This document shows, piece by piece, positions 55,901 to 60,000 of a stretch of DNA of 60,000 nucleotides. Under the pieces are notes generated by a model, which saw only the letters and a program-made list of their open reading frames with translations, had not been told where the DNA came from and searched no databases. Source of the DNA: Lineus longissimus (taxonomy: Eukaryota; Nemertea; Pilidiophora; Heteronemertea; Lineidae); the NCBI RefSeq assembly GCF_910592395.1, contig NC_088308.1, positions 7,085,001 through 7,145,000 on the forward strand, written 5' to 3'. Within the stretch, counting starts at the first letter, position 1. The number at the start of each line of letters is the position of its first letter. Position numbers and translations under genes: made by a program.

Positions 55901-57776
55901 ACGGGACACCCTTAGGACTGACTAGTGCTGTCCTTAATAGAGAGATGTCCTGACTAGAGAGGTCAAATTGAATGGAAAGAACCAATTTGGGGAAAAAGTG
56001 TCCTTAATTAGAGAGGGTTTCCTCGATAGAGAGGTTTCCGCTAAGGGAGGTTCTACTGTAGTCCCCATGGACAAGGGCCCTCCCCAAAGATCATTTGTCC
56101 CCAATTATAAAGTCAACCACACTAGCCACAAGGGCAAGGTTACATGTACACATAAGCTTCTTATTTTGATTCAATATTTTTGTCTTATGTGGTCCATACT
56201 TACCAGGTTATAACTGTGAAGACAGCGATTGTCCATACGAGGCAAGTTGGCTTCTTTTTCCCTTTGATGTTCAGGGTTTCTGTCGGTTGGCAACATCGAT
56301 AACAGAAGTATGCCGTCAGAGCGATGAGGGTTAAAAGCATCCATATTACCGGTAAACTGGCAATGAAGATTACACTCTGAAAGTGAGAATTTAAGGATGC
56401 CATAAAAATTACATCTGTAAGAACAAAATAATGCTGTATATGTCATGGATACAGTACCGTTCACTTCAGTACAAAGGGTATATATGTTTTTTCAGGGGGA
56501 CAAGCACACAAAATTACATAAACTCGTACGTAGAACCATCCTATTAAGGAATTCAGCCTCAGGGGTTACAGTTCACTTCTGAAGCCTTTGCTCGACGACT
56601 GGGAAGTGAACATAAACCCCAAATTTTCTCAGGATGTGGTAGAACAGGTTCCTGGTGGACATACTGCAGTAGTGGTAGCTAAGCCCTCAGATCATGTGCC
56701 TTAAATTTTCATACAACACCAGAAGGACTGTGTCTTTGACCTTCATACCATCCTGAATCCTAAATCTTGCTCAAAGAAGGGTGTCAATCCTGAAAATCCT
56801 CGCCAATTTTTTGTCCATCCCAACATTGCGAAATTGGAGAAAGACCATTCCCCTTCATGTGAGGGAGGATTACATCACAGGTGCTAGGGTCACACTTGGA
56901 TGTGGTCTTTTGCTTGGCAGATGCACCATAAAACAAATACAAGTTAGTACTCGAATAGTACTCGAATTTAAAAAGTGAATGGCCCAAGGTCACAAGCAAG
57001 TGCCTGGGAGCGGAAAAGAAATAGAAGGGTACATGTAGGGTCTGCAACTGCAAGCCCAACCGAACTCAGGTCAACCATGTCTGTGTATTTCATTCTATTT
57101 GTCAAGGGTAATATAAAAAGATTAGAAAATAATCATTGATGTGATTGAACATTGATAACATTAAACATATACAGTAGAACCTCCTTTAGAGGACAACTCT
57201 CTATTAAGGTCACCCTCACTAATAAGGACACTACTTTTGTTCCCAATTGGGTCTTCCATTCAATTTGACCTCTCTAATCAGGACACCTCTTTATCAAGGA
57301 CAGTACTTGTCAGTTCCGTGGGTGTCCTTAATAGGGAGGTTCTACTGTATATAATATATCATCCAACAAAAGTTGTCTACAAGATAATAGAGAGTACAAC
57401 TATCTACAAACAATATACAGCACACAATGGCTCCAGTAGTCTGTTAATCCTGGGCTGGTATGCTATTGACTGTCAGAAACATTGTATACCACTATGATTG
57501 TGACTATGTCTTTTATGACTGAGACAGAGACAAAAGAAAAATATCATAAAGATTGAAATCAACATCATGAAATTCGTGGAGTTATACCAAGCCGAAAATA
57601 AACAATTATCTGCTTACCTCTTGATAACTTGTGGCAAATGGATCAAATGTGGAGTTTATTAATTTAAATGATAAATTCACATGAGGAAAAGAGTGGAAGA
57701 ACTCGGAAAGCCACAACGTCTCGTACTGCGCGACCGGCCCGGCGACCAGCGAATCCGTCTCGTAGCTTACAGCCAT
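361..57776 (-). CDS. ttyh: Tweety homologue (TTYH family) gene, 12 core exons plus 3 candidate tail exons
   Basis: Five-pass plasma-membrane protein. Coding segments on the minus strand: 57776-57618, 56376-56204, 55211-55100, 34567-34326, 31097-31002, 29604-29532, 27857-27788, 26986-26931, 26747-26649, 26331-26192, 25961-25860 and 19978-19831 (stop). They total 1470 nt, or 489 residues. Every border is AG/GT and every phase joins. Family marks are the order of five hydrophobic segments (about 55-78, 98-119, 230-252, 258-282, 408-431), DFC before the second ectodomain loop, the HKDYVRALEGIC stretch before TM5, and DEDDPF after it. Tweety proteins were described as calcium- or volume-regulated anion channels. 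Published structures show dimers without an obvious pore and suggest a lipid-linked role, so the activity is open. The long form adds 5460-5358, 969-874 and 426-361, about 576 residues. Family identity is sure; the long tail is less so. Confidence 0.95.
427..873 (-). other. Intron 14 of the long form
   Basis: GT-AG intron of 447 bp between candidate exons 14 and 15. I see no repeat or other signal in it. The 360 bases left of exon 15 would be 3' UTR and show nothing further apart from the MITE end at 1-12. Confidence 0.4.
874..969 (-). CDS. ttyh: Candidate ttyh exon 14 (acidic tail)
   Basis: A pyrimidine-rich tract leads to TTCTAAG|TCC, and the exon ends AAT|GTAAGT. It is 32 codons in phase 0, matching the phase-0 end of exon 13. 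The product contains VNDTEDLHIDDIDLSDGT, an acidic stretch of coding-like composition. A second acceptor seven bases further in (CCTCAG at 963) would break the phase. No known domain was recognised. Confidence 0.52.
1941..3103. repeat. 1.16-kb GAC-array repeat, copy A
   Basis: Starts ATGAAATGGCCAGGGCCATT and ends in a GAC/GCC trinucleotide array (about 2972-3058) followed by a perfect 11-bp hairpin (AGCTCACCTCT, loop GCTA). Inside are three diverged monomers of about 305-315 bp, each with a block near CGACCTCTGTGACC or TGACCTCTGTGACC (2081, 2395, 2696). It is nearly identical to copy B. No protein signal; the long arginine frames are the array itself. Confidence 0.85.
3600..3672. repeat. Short tandem repeat, about 21-bp unit
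   Basis: GGGGTGTTTGCAGGGTTTCA appears about three times with changes. Creates two short overlapping frames of no significance. Confidence 0.55.
3876..5007. repeat. 1.13-kb GAC-array repeat, copy B
   Basis: Same direction and same ends as copy A. By eye about a dozen substitutions separate them outside the array, for example at 4165 and 4225. The trinucleotide array (about 4905-4960) is shorter and purer. The hairpin is at 4981-5006. A 772-bp unrelated spacer divides the copies. I could not find clear target-site duplications at either copy. Confidence 0.85.
5005..5303. mobile_element. Foldback element with about 50-bp inverted ends (AAAAAGAAAGAGCGAAATT)
   Basis: The left arm (about 5005-5062) and the right arm (about 5248-5303) are inverted copies sharing AAAGAAAGAGCGAAATTC, a GTGAT(T/C)GCTCTTT block and similar spacing. 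TA borders both ends, fitting a TA target duplication as in Tc1/mariner-type MITEs. It abuts GAC repeat copy B and stops 55 bp from candidate exon 13. Confidence 0.7.
5358..5460 (-). CDS. ttyh: Candidate ttyh exon 13 (proline-rich tail)
   Basis: A GC-rich island in AT-rich DNA, bounded by a good acceptor (TTTGTTCTTTAG|T) and a good donor (GCG|GTAAGT). With one leading base it joins the phase-2 donor of exon 12. It then reads 34 codons containing GPEHLPLQGRQTPPPA. This resembles the conserved tail segment of vertebrate TTYH2 and TTYH3 (ENVPLIGRxSPPPxY). All three frames are open, so the frame rests on phase and on this match. The tyrosine of the PPxY site is not present here. Confidence 0.62.
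5578..5752 (+). mobile_element. Pogo-like MITE copy, diverged
   Basis: Begins TACAGTAGAACCTC and ends GGTTCTACTGTA. The middle has drifted, but GTGTCC blocks remain. It shows both terminal repeats, bounded by TA. Confidence 0.7.
7796..7860 (+). mobile_element. Pogo-like MITE, left-end fragment
   Basis: TACAGTAGAACCTCTCAATT followed by a recognisable GCTGTCCTCGATTA block, then unrelated sequence. The right end is missing. Confidence 0.6.
8664..9083 (-). CDS. Unidentified open frame with possible splice sites
   Basis: A minus-strand frame stays open for about 139 codons, from after a stop at 9084-9086 to TAG at 8664. The composition is protein-like: arginine, alanine and proline, with NPWAKRPRVTRLTRPPAK and DPDDTPEKRVASIYNECK. 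It contains a short internal repeat (QAAARLARPP, then EAAASN). Acceptors at 9074/9073 (TTGCAG|A) and 9013/9012 (GATGCCAG|G), and a donor at 8732/8731 (AAT|GTAAGC), could bound an exon. From the 9012 acceptor the frame would join the exon 12 donor in phase and end at TAG, giving an alternative ttyh terminus. It matches no family I know and could equally come from a decayed element. Confidence 0.33.
   Translation of the reverse strand, partial: GLADLHILQNTTVALIIPASFDARALDRQLIGSTRSLDLQPLDIQAAARLARPPLNCDERDVEAAASNSLYNPWAKRPRVTRLTRPPAKLVLQDSHPAVGVDPDDTPEKRVASIYNECKLKAARLAGWNRSLVKEKDRR
10750..10771. repeat. 22-base G tract
   Basis: Uninterrupted run of 22 G, preceded by a GTGTGTGCGTGCGAG stretch. 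Such a run can form a quadruplex and is error-prone in sequencing. Confidence 0.95.
10988..11187. mobile_element. Possible second element with TTGCTGCAACCT ends
   Basis: TTGCTGCAACCT on the left and AGGTTGCAGCAA on the right, 200 bp apart. Beyond these 12 bases the arms pair poorly. A single matching end (TTGCTGCAACCTGCGATGTA) also occurs at about 39838-39857. Confidence 0.35.
11460..11644 (+). mobile_element. Pogo-like MITE copy
   Basis: Starts TACAATAGAACCTCTCAATT and keeps the internal GTGCTGTCC and GTCCTTAATAGAGAGG blocks. It ends AAAGGTTTCATTGCAGTA, a drifted terminal repeat. Confidence 0.75.
12250..12888. repeat. Tandem duplication, 315-bp unit, two copies
   Basis: ACCTTAAAGTGAGAGAAA starts at 12251 and again at 12566. 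Both units contain the same AGGACCACTGCACTG, CATATGACATGACCTTGACA and CAAGTAAACTATTCG-like blocks, with small insertions. The second unit ends near 12888 in GAATTTGGATCA. No coding match. Confidence 0.8.
13735..13857. mobile_element. 123-bp foldback element (TTGCTGCAACCT family)
   Basis: The left arm TTGCTGCAACCTGTGATTTA and the right arm (inverse of AAATCTACGTTGCAGGTTGC) pair over about 35 bases, including ATGACAACATGA. The centre is AT-rich. Confidence 0.6.
14590..14760. repeat. Degenerate tandem repeat, about 43-bp unit
   Basis: CTGTTCTAC or CTGTTTTGCC anchors recur at about 14592, 14636, 14679 and 14714, each followed by CC(A/C)T-rich sequence and TTGACA or TGACCC. Pyrimidine-rich on the plus strand. 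Confidence 0.5.
16165..16500. repeat. Degenerate TGTCAAGGTCA tandem cluster
   Basis: Irregular units of roughly 15-40 bases share GTGTCAAGGTCA. Perfect TCAAGGTCA occurs at 16229, 16271, 16309, 16471 and 16486, with near copies at 16297, 16434 and 16452. The motif equals the extended half-site bound by ERR, NR5A and ROR nuclear receptors. Function is inferred only. Confidence 0.6.
18840..19050. repeat. 21-bp minisatellite
   Basis: About nine units begin ATGGAAAxxTGx and alternate between endings ATCATCACC and xxxxTTGCT, giving a 42-bp higher order. One early unit is 19 bp long. Because the unit is a multiple of three, it makes seven-residue protein repeats in the plus frame (MEICIIT, METCNIA); I take these as a by-product. 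Confidence 0.8.
19171..19176 (-). terminator. Possible poly(A) signal of the short form
   Basis: AATAAA on the minus strand, about 655 bases past the exon 12 stop, inside 3'-UTR or intron sequence. It is the first one found after the stop. A second lies at 18536-18541. The hexamer is common in AT-rich DNA. Confidence 0.25.
19831..19978 (-). CDS. ttyh: ttyh exon 12 (acidic cytoplasmic tail; stop of short form)
   Basis: The acceptor is ATTCCAG|G, completing Lys441. The exon encodes KEYNTIDEDDPFIPRA, the acidic DDPF motif found after TM5 in tweety proteins. A tyrosine- and serine-rich tail ends at Ser489 and TGA. The last bases read TCC TC|GTGAGT: the same TGA is part of a textbook intron start. 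Unspliced, the protein ends here. Spliced at 19835/19834 (phase 2), it continues to exon 13. Confidence 0.93.
19834..19840 (-). promoter_or_regulatory. Splice donor overlapping the short-form stop codon
   Basis: On the minus strand, CTTCCTC|GTGAGTAG places TGA inside the consensus GTGAGT. Splicing removes the stop; retention uses it. The exon side (CTC) is weak and the intron side is perfect, a combination often seen at regulated donors. That it is regulated is inference. Confidence 0.55.
19979..25859 (-). other. ttyh intron 11
   Basis: 5.9 kb between TM5 and the tail exon. Apart from the 42-bp repeat at 20441-20525 and a small inverted repeat near 24244-24276 (AAGCAGGGA...TCCCTGCTT), I see nothing. 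Confidence 0.85.
20441..20525. repeat. 42-bp direct repeat, two copies
   Basis: AGTGAATTTTTCACTCTTAT and AGTGATTTTTTTCACTCTTG are each followed by AGCCTGGCTARTAGTGCAAG. It lies in intron 11's far side, 460 bp above exon 12. Confidence 0.65.
25860..25961 (-). CDS. ttyh: ttyh exon 11 (TM5, residues 407-440)
   Basis: The acceptor is CTTCAG|G, completing Met407, and the donor is GAA|GTAAGT, phase 2. It encodes TM5 (AGVAFILLAGAVIGIIFTII) and a basic inner border (SRAWRHFGK). The RAW motif just after TM5 is shared with vertebrate relatives. Confidence 0.95.
26192..26331 (-). CDS. ttyh: ttyh exon 10 (residues 361-406, second cysteine pair)
   Basis: The acceptor is ACTTCAG|ATA and the donor AAT|GTAAGT, phase 2. 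The correct frame reads VPPFLQHLTVFADCQILH and then KDYVRALEGICHTG, a strong match to the family segment before TM5 (LHCxxLHKDYxxALxGLC). It holds Cys388 and Cys403. A longer open frame in another phase crosses this exon and could mislead a longest-ORF reading. Confidence 0.94.
26649..26747 (-). CDS. ttyh: ttyh exon 9 (helical ectodomain segment, residues 328-360)
   Basis: The acceptor is TTTGCAG|GAT and the donor ATC|GTAAGT, phase 0. The product is an amphipathic helix from DISQASESITKINLE to KYRI, aligned with the loop helix before the third conserved cysteine. It has no sequon and no long hydrophobic run. Confidence 0.9.
26931..26986 (-). CDS. ttyh: ttyh exon 8 (residues 309-327)
   Basis: The acceptor is TTTCAG|TC and the donor AAG|GTAAGG, phase 0. 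ILHYYMNCSQDISNPFSK fits the family pattern of a YY pair, then a cysteine, then NPF. Cys317 lies inside the sequon N316-C-S, so a sugar and a disulfide would sit next to each other. Confidence 0.93.
27788..27857 (-). CDS. ttyh: ttyh exon 7 (start of second ectodomain loop, residues 286-308)
   Basis: The acceptor is TTTCAG|GCT and the donor CCAG|GTATGT, phase 1. AVGDFCHDPD carries Cys291, the first of four cysteines in this loop (291, 317, 388, 403). Their positions match the cysteines conserved in the family. The disulfides are inferred. Confidence 0.93.
29233..29409 (+). mobile_element. Pogo-like MITE copy
   Basis: Starts TACAGTAGAACCTCTCTATT and ends GGGAGGTTCCACTCTA. It lies in ttyh intron 6, about 120 bp past the exon 6 donor. 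Confidence 0.8.
29532..29604 (-). CDS. ttyh: ttyh exon 6 (TM4, residues 261-285)
   Basis: The acceptor is TTTTGCAG|T, completing Phe261, and the donor is ATG|GTTAGT, phase 0. The donor has T at +3, weaker than the others in this gene. The exon encodes TM4 (FCTCLTVFCLVLVW) and the extracellular turn GAYLGFSM. Confidence 0.92.
31002..31097 (-). CDS. ttyh: ttyh exon 5 (TM3, residues 229-260)
   Basis: The acceptor is TTTTCAG|A, completing Arg229, and the donor is ATT|GTAAGT, phase 2. The product is a hydrophobic helix with SLLVVVCLLFLLAVAKASK, closely like the family's TM3, which ends in a short basic turn (AKxSK) before TM4. Confidence 0.94.
33007..33186 (+). mobile_element. Pogo-like MITE copy
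   Basis: Starts TACAGGAGAACCTCTCAATT and ends GGGAGGTTCCACTCTA, with the standard internal blocks. It lies in ttyh intron 4. Confidence 0.8.
33925..34242. repeat. 56-bp minisatellite beside exon 4
   Basis: Six units start at 33925, 33981, 34022, 34078, 34134 and 34190. Each begins GATTTGACACCCTATC and includes CAGTCTAGCAAGAGACCGGC. The second unit lacks 15 bases. Very uniform, so young or homogenised. The array ends 83 bp from the exon 4 border, in intron 4. Confidence 0.9.
34326..34567 (-). CDS. ttyh: ttyh exon 4 (large first ectodomain loop, residues 149-228)
   Basis: The acceptor is AACAG|GTG and the donor TATAG|GTGAG, phase 2. The exon encodes most of the long helical extracellular loop between TM2 and TM3. 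Three sequons are visible: N157 (NDT), N179 (NIT) and N214 (NIS). The last residues, EEASFYR, run into WVSTIG at the start of TM3, like EEYRW in vertebrate relatives. A 56-bp minisatellite ends 83 bp beyond the donor. Confidence 0.92.
36481..36732 (-). mobile_element. tRNA-derived SINE
   Basis: On the minus strand it starts GGGGCAGCGGTAGCGCAGTG, with a box A (TAGCGCAGTGG) and a box B (GGTTCGACTCC) at tRNA spacing. A body containing AAAGCGCTTTG and GCGCTATATAAA follows, and it ends in a run of ATT units. This is the layout of an RNA polymerase III SINE. It sits in ttyh intron 3, in the same direction as the gene. Confidence 0.8.
38270..38440. repeat. Diverged direct duplication, about 120-bp unit
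   Basis: AAGGATATATCCCCACTGTA ... GTGGGAAAAGTGAC recurs as AAGGGATATCTCCTCACTGT ... GGGGGAAGTGACGG. In ttyh intron 3. Confidence 0.4.
44914..45062. mobile_element. 149-bp foldback element with GGT target duplication
   Basis: The arms match over about 60 bases: CTATAGATCCATGCACTTGA on the left and the inverted CTATAGATGGATGCACTTGA on the right, continuing through TTGGGAACAA and a CGTCACGTCA-like stretch. The centre is short. GGT flanks both sides (44911-44913, 45063-45065). A non-autonomous element or stable hairpin in ttyh intron 3. Confidence 0.75.
50032..50062. repeat. GAT microsatellite
   Basis: Run of GAT units with one ATT interruption, about 31 bp. Confidence 0.8.
50350..50595 (+). 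pseudogene. 3' end of a non-LTR retrotransposon (reverse transcriptase C-terminus), decayed
   Basis: The plus frame reads PLCRLQDNLHHRFGIEDLCT, then CNTERITVNQILTKCLELAA, and ends in QTTGLSI and a stop. This fits the cysteine-histidine tail found after the polymerase domain in jockey-like LINEs: a CRL...L...IxxxxCxC segment, then HIL..CP....R, then LxGxxxxLxxTxxFxxxTGLxI. The histidine of the HIL motif is replaced (NQIL) and CP is CL, so it is degenerate. No polymerase core was found upstream. It lies inside ttyh intron 3. Confidence 0.55.
51714..51971. repeat. C12 tract and G13 tract, inverted, about 230 bp apart
   Basis: Twelve C at 51714-51725 and thirteen G at 51959-51971 can pair as an inverted repeat. 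Between them a 24-bp unit around GTGTCTTCRGGTCCCACC occurs twice. Confidence 0.7.
54261..54680. mobile_element. About 420-bp foldback element (GCxCTTACACCAC ends)
   Basis: The left end TTAGCCGCACTTACACCAC pairs with the right end GTGGTGTAAGCGCAGCTA. The same GCGCTTACACCA motif recurs inside at about 54350 and 54494. A further inner hairpin (CGAATTTG...CAAATTCG) spans about 54536-54574. It is GC-rich against its surroundings and lies 0.4 kb beyond the exon 3 donor, in intron 3. Confidence 0.65.
55100..55211 (-). CDS. ttyh: ttyh exon 3 (end of TM2 and start of large loop, residues 111-148)
   Basis: The acceptor is TTTTCAG|T, completing Cys111, and the donor is AAC|GTAAGT, phase 0. The segment AAIGVGFFGNEEMKKG ends TM2 with the small-residue and FFGN pattern that is strongly kept in tweety proteins. 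The helical start of the first ectodomain loop follows. The next intron is 20.5 kb, the largest in the gene. Confidence 0.94.
55877..56060 (+). mobile_element. Pogo-like MITE copy
   Basis: Starts TACAGTGGAACCTCTCTATT and ends GGGAGGTTCTACTGTA, about 184 bp, an inverted pair bounded by TA. CAGT(A/G)GAACCTC ends with TA are typical of pogo/Tigger-type elements; a non-autonomous pogo relative is inferred. No transposase is visible. It lies in ttyh intron 2. Confidence 0.82.
56204..56376 (-). CDS. ttyh: ttyh exon 2 (TM1 and most of TM2, residues 54-110)
   Basis: The acceptor is CTTTCAG|AGT and the donor CTG|GTAAGT, phase 2. TM1 runs from about residue 55 to 78 and ends in the cysteine-rich FCYRCCQP, a typical tweety inner border. 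A basic loop (GKKKP, 92-96) follows, then the start of TM2 with TCLVWTIAVFTVIT. The positive loop between the two helices fits an outside N-terminus and a cytoplasmic loop. Confidence 0.94.
57170..57349 (-). mobile_element. Pogo-like MITE copy, reversed
   Basis: Both terminal repeats are intact (TACAGTAGAACCTC and GAGGTTCTACTGTA). The internal order is reversed relative to the other copies (CAATTTGACCTCTCTAATC, then GTCCTTAATAGGGAGG). Both ends are flanked by further TA repeats. It lies in ttyh intron 1. Confidence 0.82.
57618..57776 (-). CDS. ttyh: ttyh exon 1 (start codon, residues 1-53)
   Basis: Encodes the extracellular N-terminus, from MAVSYETDS to ATSYQE. The start is well supported: an in-frame TAA lies four codons upstream, and the context CTACAAATGG has A at -3 and G at +4. 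The segment LWLSEFFHSFPHVNLSF matches the family pattern of a hydrophobic and histidine-rich stretch followed by a short run before TM1. Sequons are at N34 (NLS) and N41 (NST). The donor is GAG|GTAAGC, phase 0. The start of the exon is CpG-rich compared with the introns. Confidence 0.93.
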
Positions 57777-58160
57777 TTGTAGTCCTTAGGCGAATCTCTC
57801 ACAACATTCATACATACATCCTATGAGAGTGTTAATTTTTAGATGATTTCCCCTTATTTTCACTGATGTGCGAGCTTTACATCCCACAGAAAACAAGATG
57901 AAATTCACAGCAGTCTGATCAAGAAATCTCTTTCTCTTCCCATCTTGTCGTTCCGCGTCTCATGCACTAGCGACACCCATTGAACTAAAAAATACTAAAC
58001 GGAGAACGGGGACAGTGTGGCAAGGTGACCTGCAAGCGAGGTACTTTACTCGAGTATGAAACGAACTCGTACTAATTACCTGGAAGCGAGGTTGCTGGTG
58101 CTCAGACTAGTTCTATGTTTAGCTTTGCAGCACCTGCGCGTTGCATGCCGGTCCGATGAT
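57777..58160 (-). promoter_or_regulatory. 5' UTR and likely promoter region of ttyh
   Basis: Upstream of the ATG the sequence holds an in-frame stop, a purine-rich stretch (about 57840-57960 on the minus strand) and, near 58020-58160, more CpG than the introns. I see no convincing TATA box at a fixed distance. A non-coding first exon further up cannot be excluded. The exact transcription start is unknown. Confidence 0.4.
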
Positions 58161-59899
58161 ATAGTCCGGTGATGCTAGATTTTCCCGCAATAAAAAACAC
58201 AAATTTACTGACCTTTAGACAATGTTATCATATCATTTTACTTGAAATAAAATAAAAATAACCTTGAATCAGGGATAATTTGTAAATTTTAGAAAATGAG
58301 CACCAATCATCAATTTTAATCTAAGCACTATTTTGACACCGTTTCACCCTTGCGGTATTTCTGACACGATTACTGCGCTACACAGGTTTAAGTACCGACG
58401 AGACCAGTGACCAGTCAATCAAACTAAAATACATCAAAAATATATCAAAACCTCTTTAAAATCCTATTTCTGAAATAGCAATTGTATATGAAGCTCACTT
58501 TCTTATTGTTGGGTCGTAAAATGGCTAAAAAATGTGAAATAGTCAATTCGGAAAATTTCGGTTTTACTACCGATCCCATCGCCATCGGTATTTTTCGGCG
58601 ATGACTCACCCATGACGCAAAGTGGGTTTTCCTCGTACACACACTGGTTGGTCGTGTGTACGGAATTTGTTCAAGATTTTTGCCGATTTTTTCCACATTT
58701 ACGCGTCACAAAAAGTCTAGATTTGTGAAATCAAGTCCTGGATGACCAAGGCGTCTGTCCTAAAACTCAGATCGATCCATTAAGACAGCAAATGGCAGGT
58801 AAATGCGGTGTTTTCATCACCAGAAAGTCTTGAAAGTTATGGGATTTCTTCTAGGAAATACACTCATCAATGTATGTAGCTATACAGATCAATGCATGAA
58901 TGATCATGACTCATCTTACTCATTACTGAAACAGAGCCAGTGTGTATTTACACAGTTGATCAGCTATTTATTCGGGTTTATTGTATTCACGGAAGAAGGC
59001 CAGGAAGGAGAGAAGCGGAAGAAGCCAGTTCTCGAGTTAAAATAAAAAATTGGCCTACTTCTTTCGCCTTCGGCCAGGCTACTGGTACTTCTTGTCTTTG
59101 GTCAGATCAGACTCTGCGAACACTAGGTTTAATCCCAAATTGGTTGTTTCTATTCAATTGGACCTCTCTAATCAGGACACCTCTCAATCAAGGACAGCAC
59201 TTGTCAGTCTCGAGGGTGTCCTTAATAGAGAGGTTCTACTGTACTTGTCTTTACTTCAAATTGTTTATTTAAGTCCCTAAAAACAAGTCATAGGGCTCAA
59301 GTGATCCTACATCATGACATTGTTTAACTATTTTGTTGTATTTGTATAACTACCGGTATTCTATTGTACTTGAACATTATTTCTCAGAACAATTTAACCC
59401 GACCTTGTTAACAGTTTTTGACAAAAACAAGATGTGGCTACCCCAACGCCTTACCCTCCACTGTGCTATTGCCCATTCTTAGAACAGGTTCCAGAGCTTT
59501 TGCCCTGCTGTACACTCTGCTTTGAAGCCAAACACAATGCTTTTAAAACACGCAATACAACACTAGCCATGCTACATGTAGCTCGATGTTAGCATTTGTT
59601 AGTTAGTTATGCCAACATCTATCAGTATGCAGACTAGATTGTATCATCGTTGTTACTGGCACATCCACAGGCCATCACTTCATACATTGTGATACGGATG
59701 CATCACTGTTGCAGTCACTGACTCAAAGTACTCACGCTCACTTGGCACTGGTCACTGTCACAAGCATTAGCAGGCCATACACCACTCGCAAAATTATTTT
59801 GAGGCCATTTCAACAAACAACACTTCCACAGGCAGTGATCTTGACAATAAAGTATTGAGTAGAAGCTTGTGCTTATCATGTTGTGCTTTTATCTGTTAG
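58161..59899. other. Intergenic or upstream region
   Basis: AT-rich, with the truncated pogo-like copy at 59130-59242. No gene can be supported. A minus-strand frame at 58445-58696 and a plus-strand frame at 58803-59045 look random. Confidence 0.5.
59130..59242 (-). mobile_element. Pogo-like MITE, truncated and reversed
   Basis: The internal block CAATTGGACCTCTCTAATC and the end GAGAGGTTCTACTGTA are present. The other terminal repeat is missing. Confidence 0.75.
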
Positions 59900-60000
59900 A
59901 TACCCCGCCGAATGTCTCTGTGTCTGGCGAAGCTGGTTGGAGGGCCGACGGCAGCCGGACAGGGATTCGTGATCTACAGCATCCTAATTGTGGTGCCGAT
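59900..60000 (+). CDS. Possible exon of a neighbouring gene, cut by the window edge
   Basis: A GC-rich stretch begins after a plausible acceptor (TGCTTTTATCTGTTAG). Two plus-strand frames stay open to the end: one reads MSLCLAKLVGGPTAAGQGF then a hydrophobic run, the other TPPNVSVSGEAGWRADG. I recognise neither. The location and strand would suit a gene divergent from ttyh, but only 101 bases are visible. Confidence 0.3.
   Translation, partial: MPRRMSLCLAKLVGGPTAAGQGFVIYSILIVVP

Larger units (their letters stand above)
55212..57617 (-). other. ttyh introns 1 and 2
   Basis: Introns of 992 bp (55212-56203) and 1241 bp (56377-57617). Each carries one pogo-like copy, in opposite directions. Confidence 0.85.

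Noticed and set aside
1-60000. Bacterial operon, CRISPR array, prophage or defence system
   Set aside because: Consensus introns, SINE, MITEs and short random frames throughout show animal genomic DNA; no such structure was seen.

Overview
This is eukaryotic DNA: AT-rich, intron-dominated and packed with short dispersed repeats. It looks like a marine invertebrate. The repeat types (pogo-like foldback elements, a GAC-array repeat ending in a GCTCACCT hairpin, a tRNA-headed SINE) suggest a lophotrochozoan such as a mollusc, annelid or brachiopod, but I cannot name the species.

The window is dominated by one gene on the minus strand, a tweety homologue (TTYH family, five-pass membrane protein). 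I assembled it by eye from twelve exons with GT-AG borders and compatible phases. It starts with the ATG at 57776 and reaches a stop at 19831. This form has 489 residues: N-terminal ectodomain, TM1, short loop, TM2, a large glycosylated loop, TM3, TM4, a second cysteine-containing loop, TM5, and an acidic tail containing DEDDPF. Three more candidate exons (5358-5460, 874-969, 361-426) continue the frame into a longer tail of about 576 residues. The switch is a TGA stop that lies inside a GTGAGT splice donor at the end of exon 12. With the long tail, the gene covers nearly the whole window, about 57.4 kb.

Layout, right to left along the gene: 57777-60000 holds the 5' flank and a possible exon of a plus-strand neighbour at the very edge. 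55.1-57.8 kb holds exons 1-3. 34.6-55.1 kb is a 20.5-kb intron with a SINE, a LINE tail, two foldback elements and a pogo-like copy. 25.9-34.6 kb holds exons 4-11, with a 56-bp minisatellite 83 bp beyond the exon 4 donor. 19.8-20.0 kb holds exon 12. 5.5-19.8 kb is a long intron (or downstream region) with a 21-bp minisatellite, a cluster of TCAAGGTCA motifs, a 315-bp tandem duplication and an unexplained open frame near 8.7-9.1 kb. 1-5.4 kb carries the tail exons and two near-identical 1.1-kb repeats.

I found no bacterial-type operon, CRISPR array or viral gene set, and no convincing new molecular system. The observations most worth checking are the stop-in-donor isoform switch, the mobile repeats and intronic clusters that carry nuclear-receptor half-site motifs, and the open frame near 8.7-9.1 kb.
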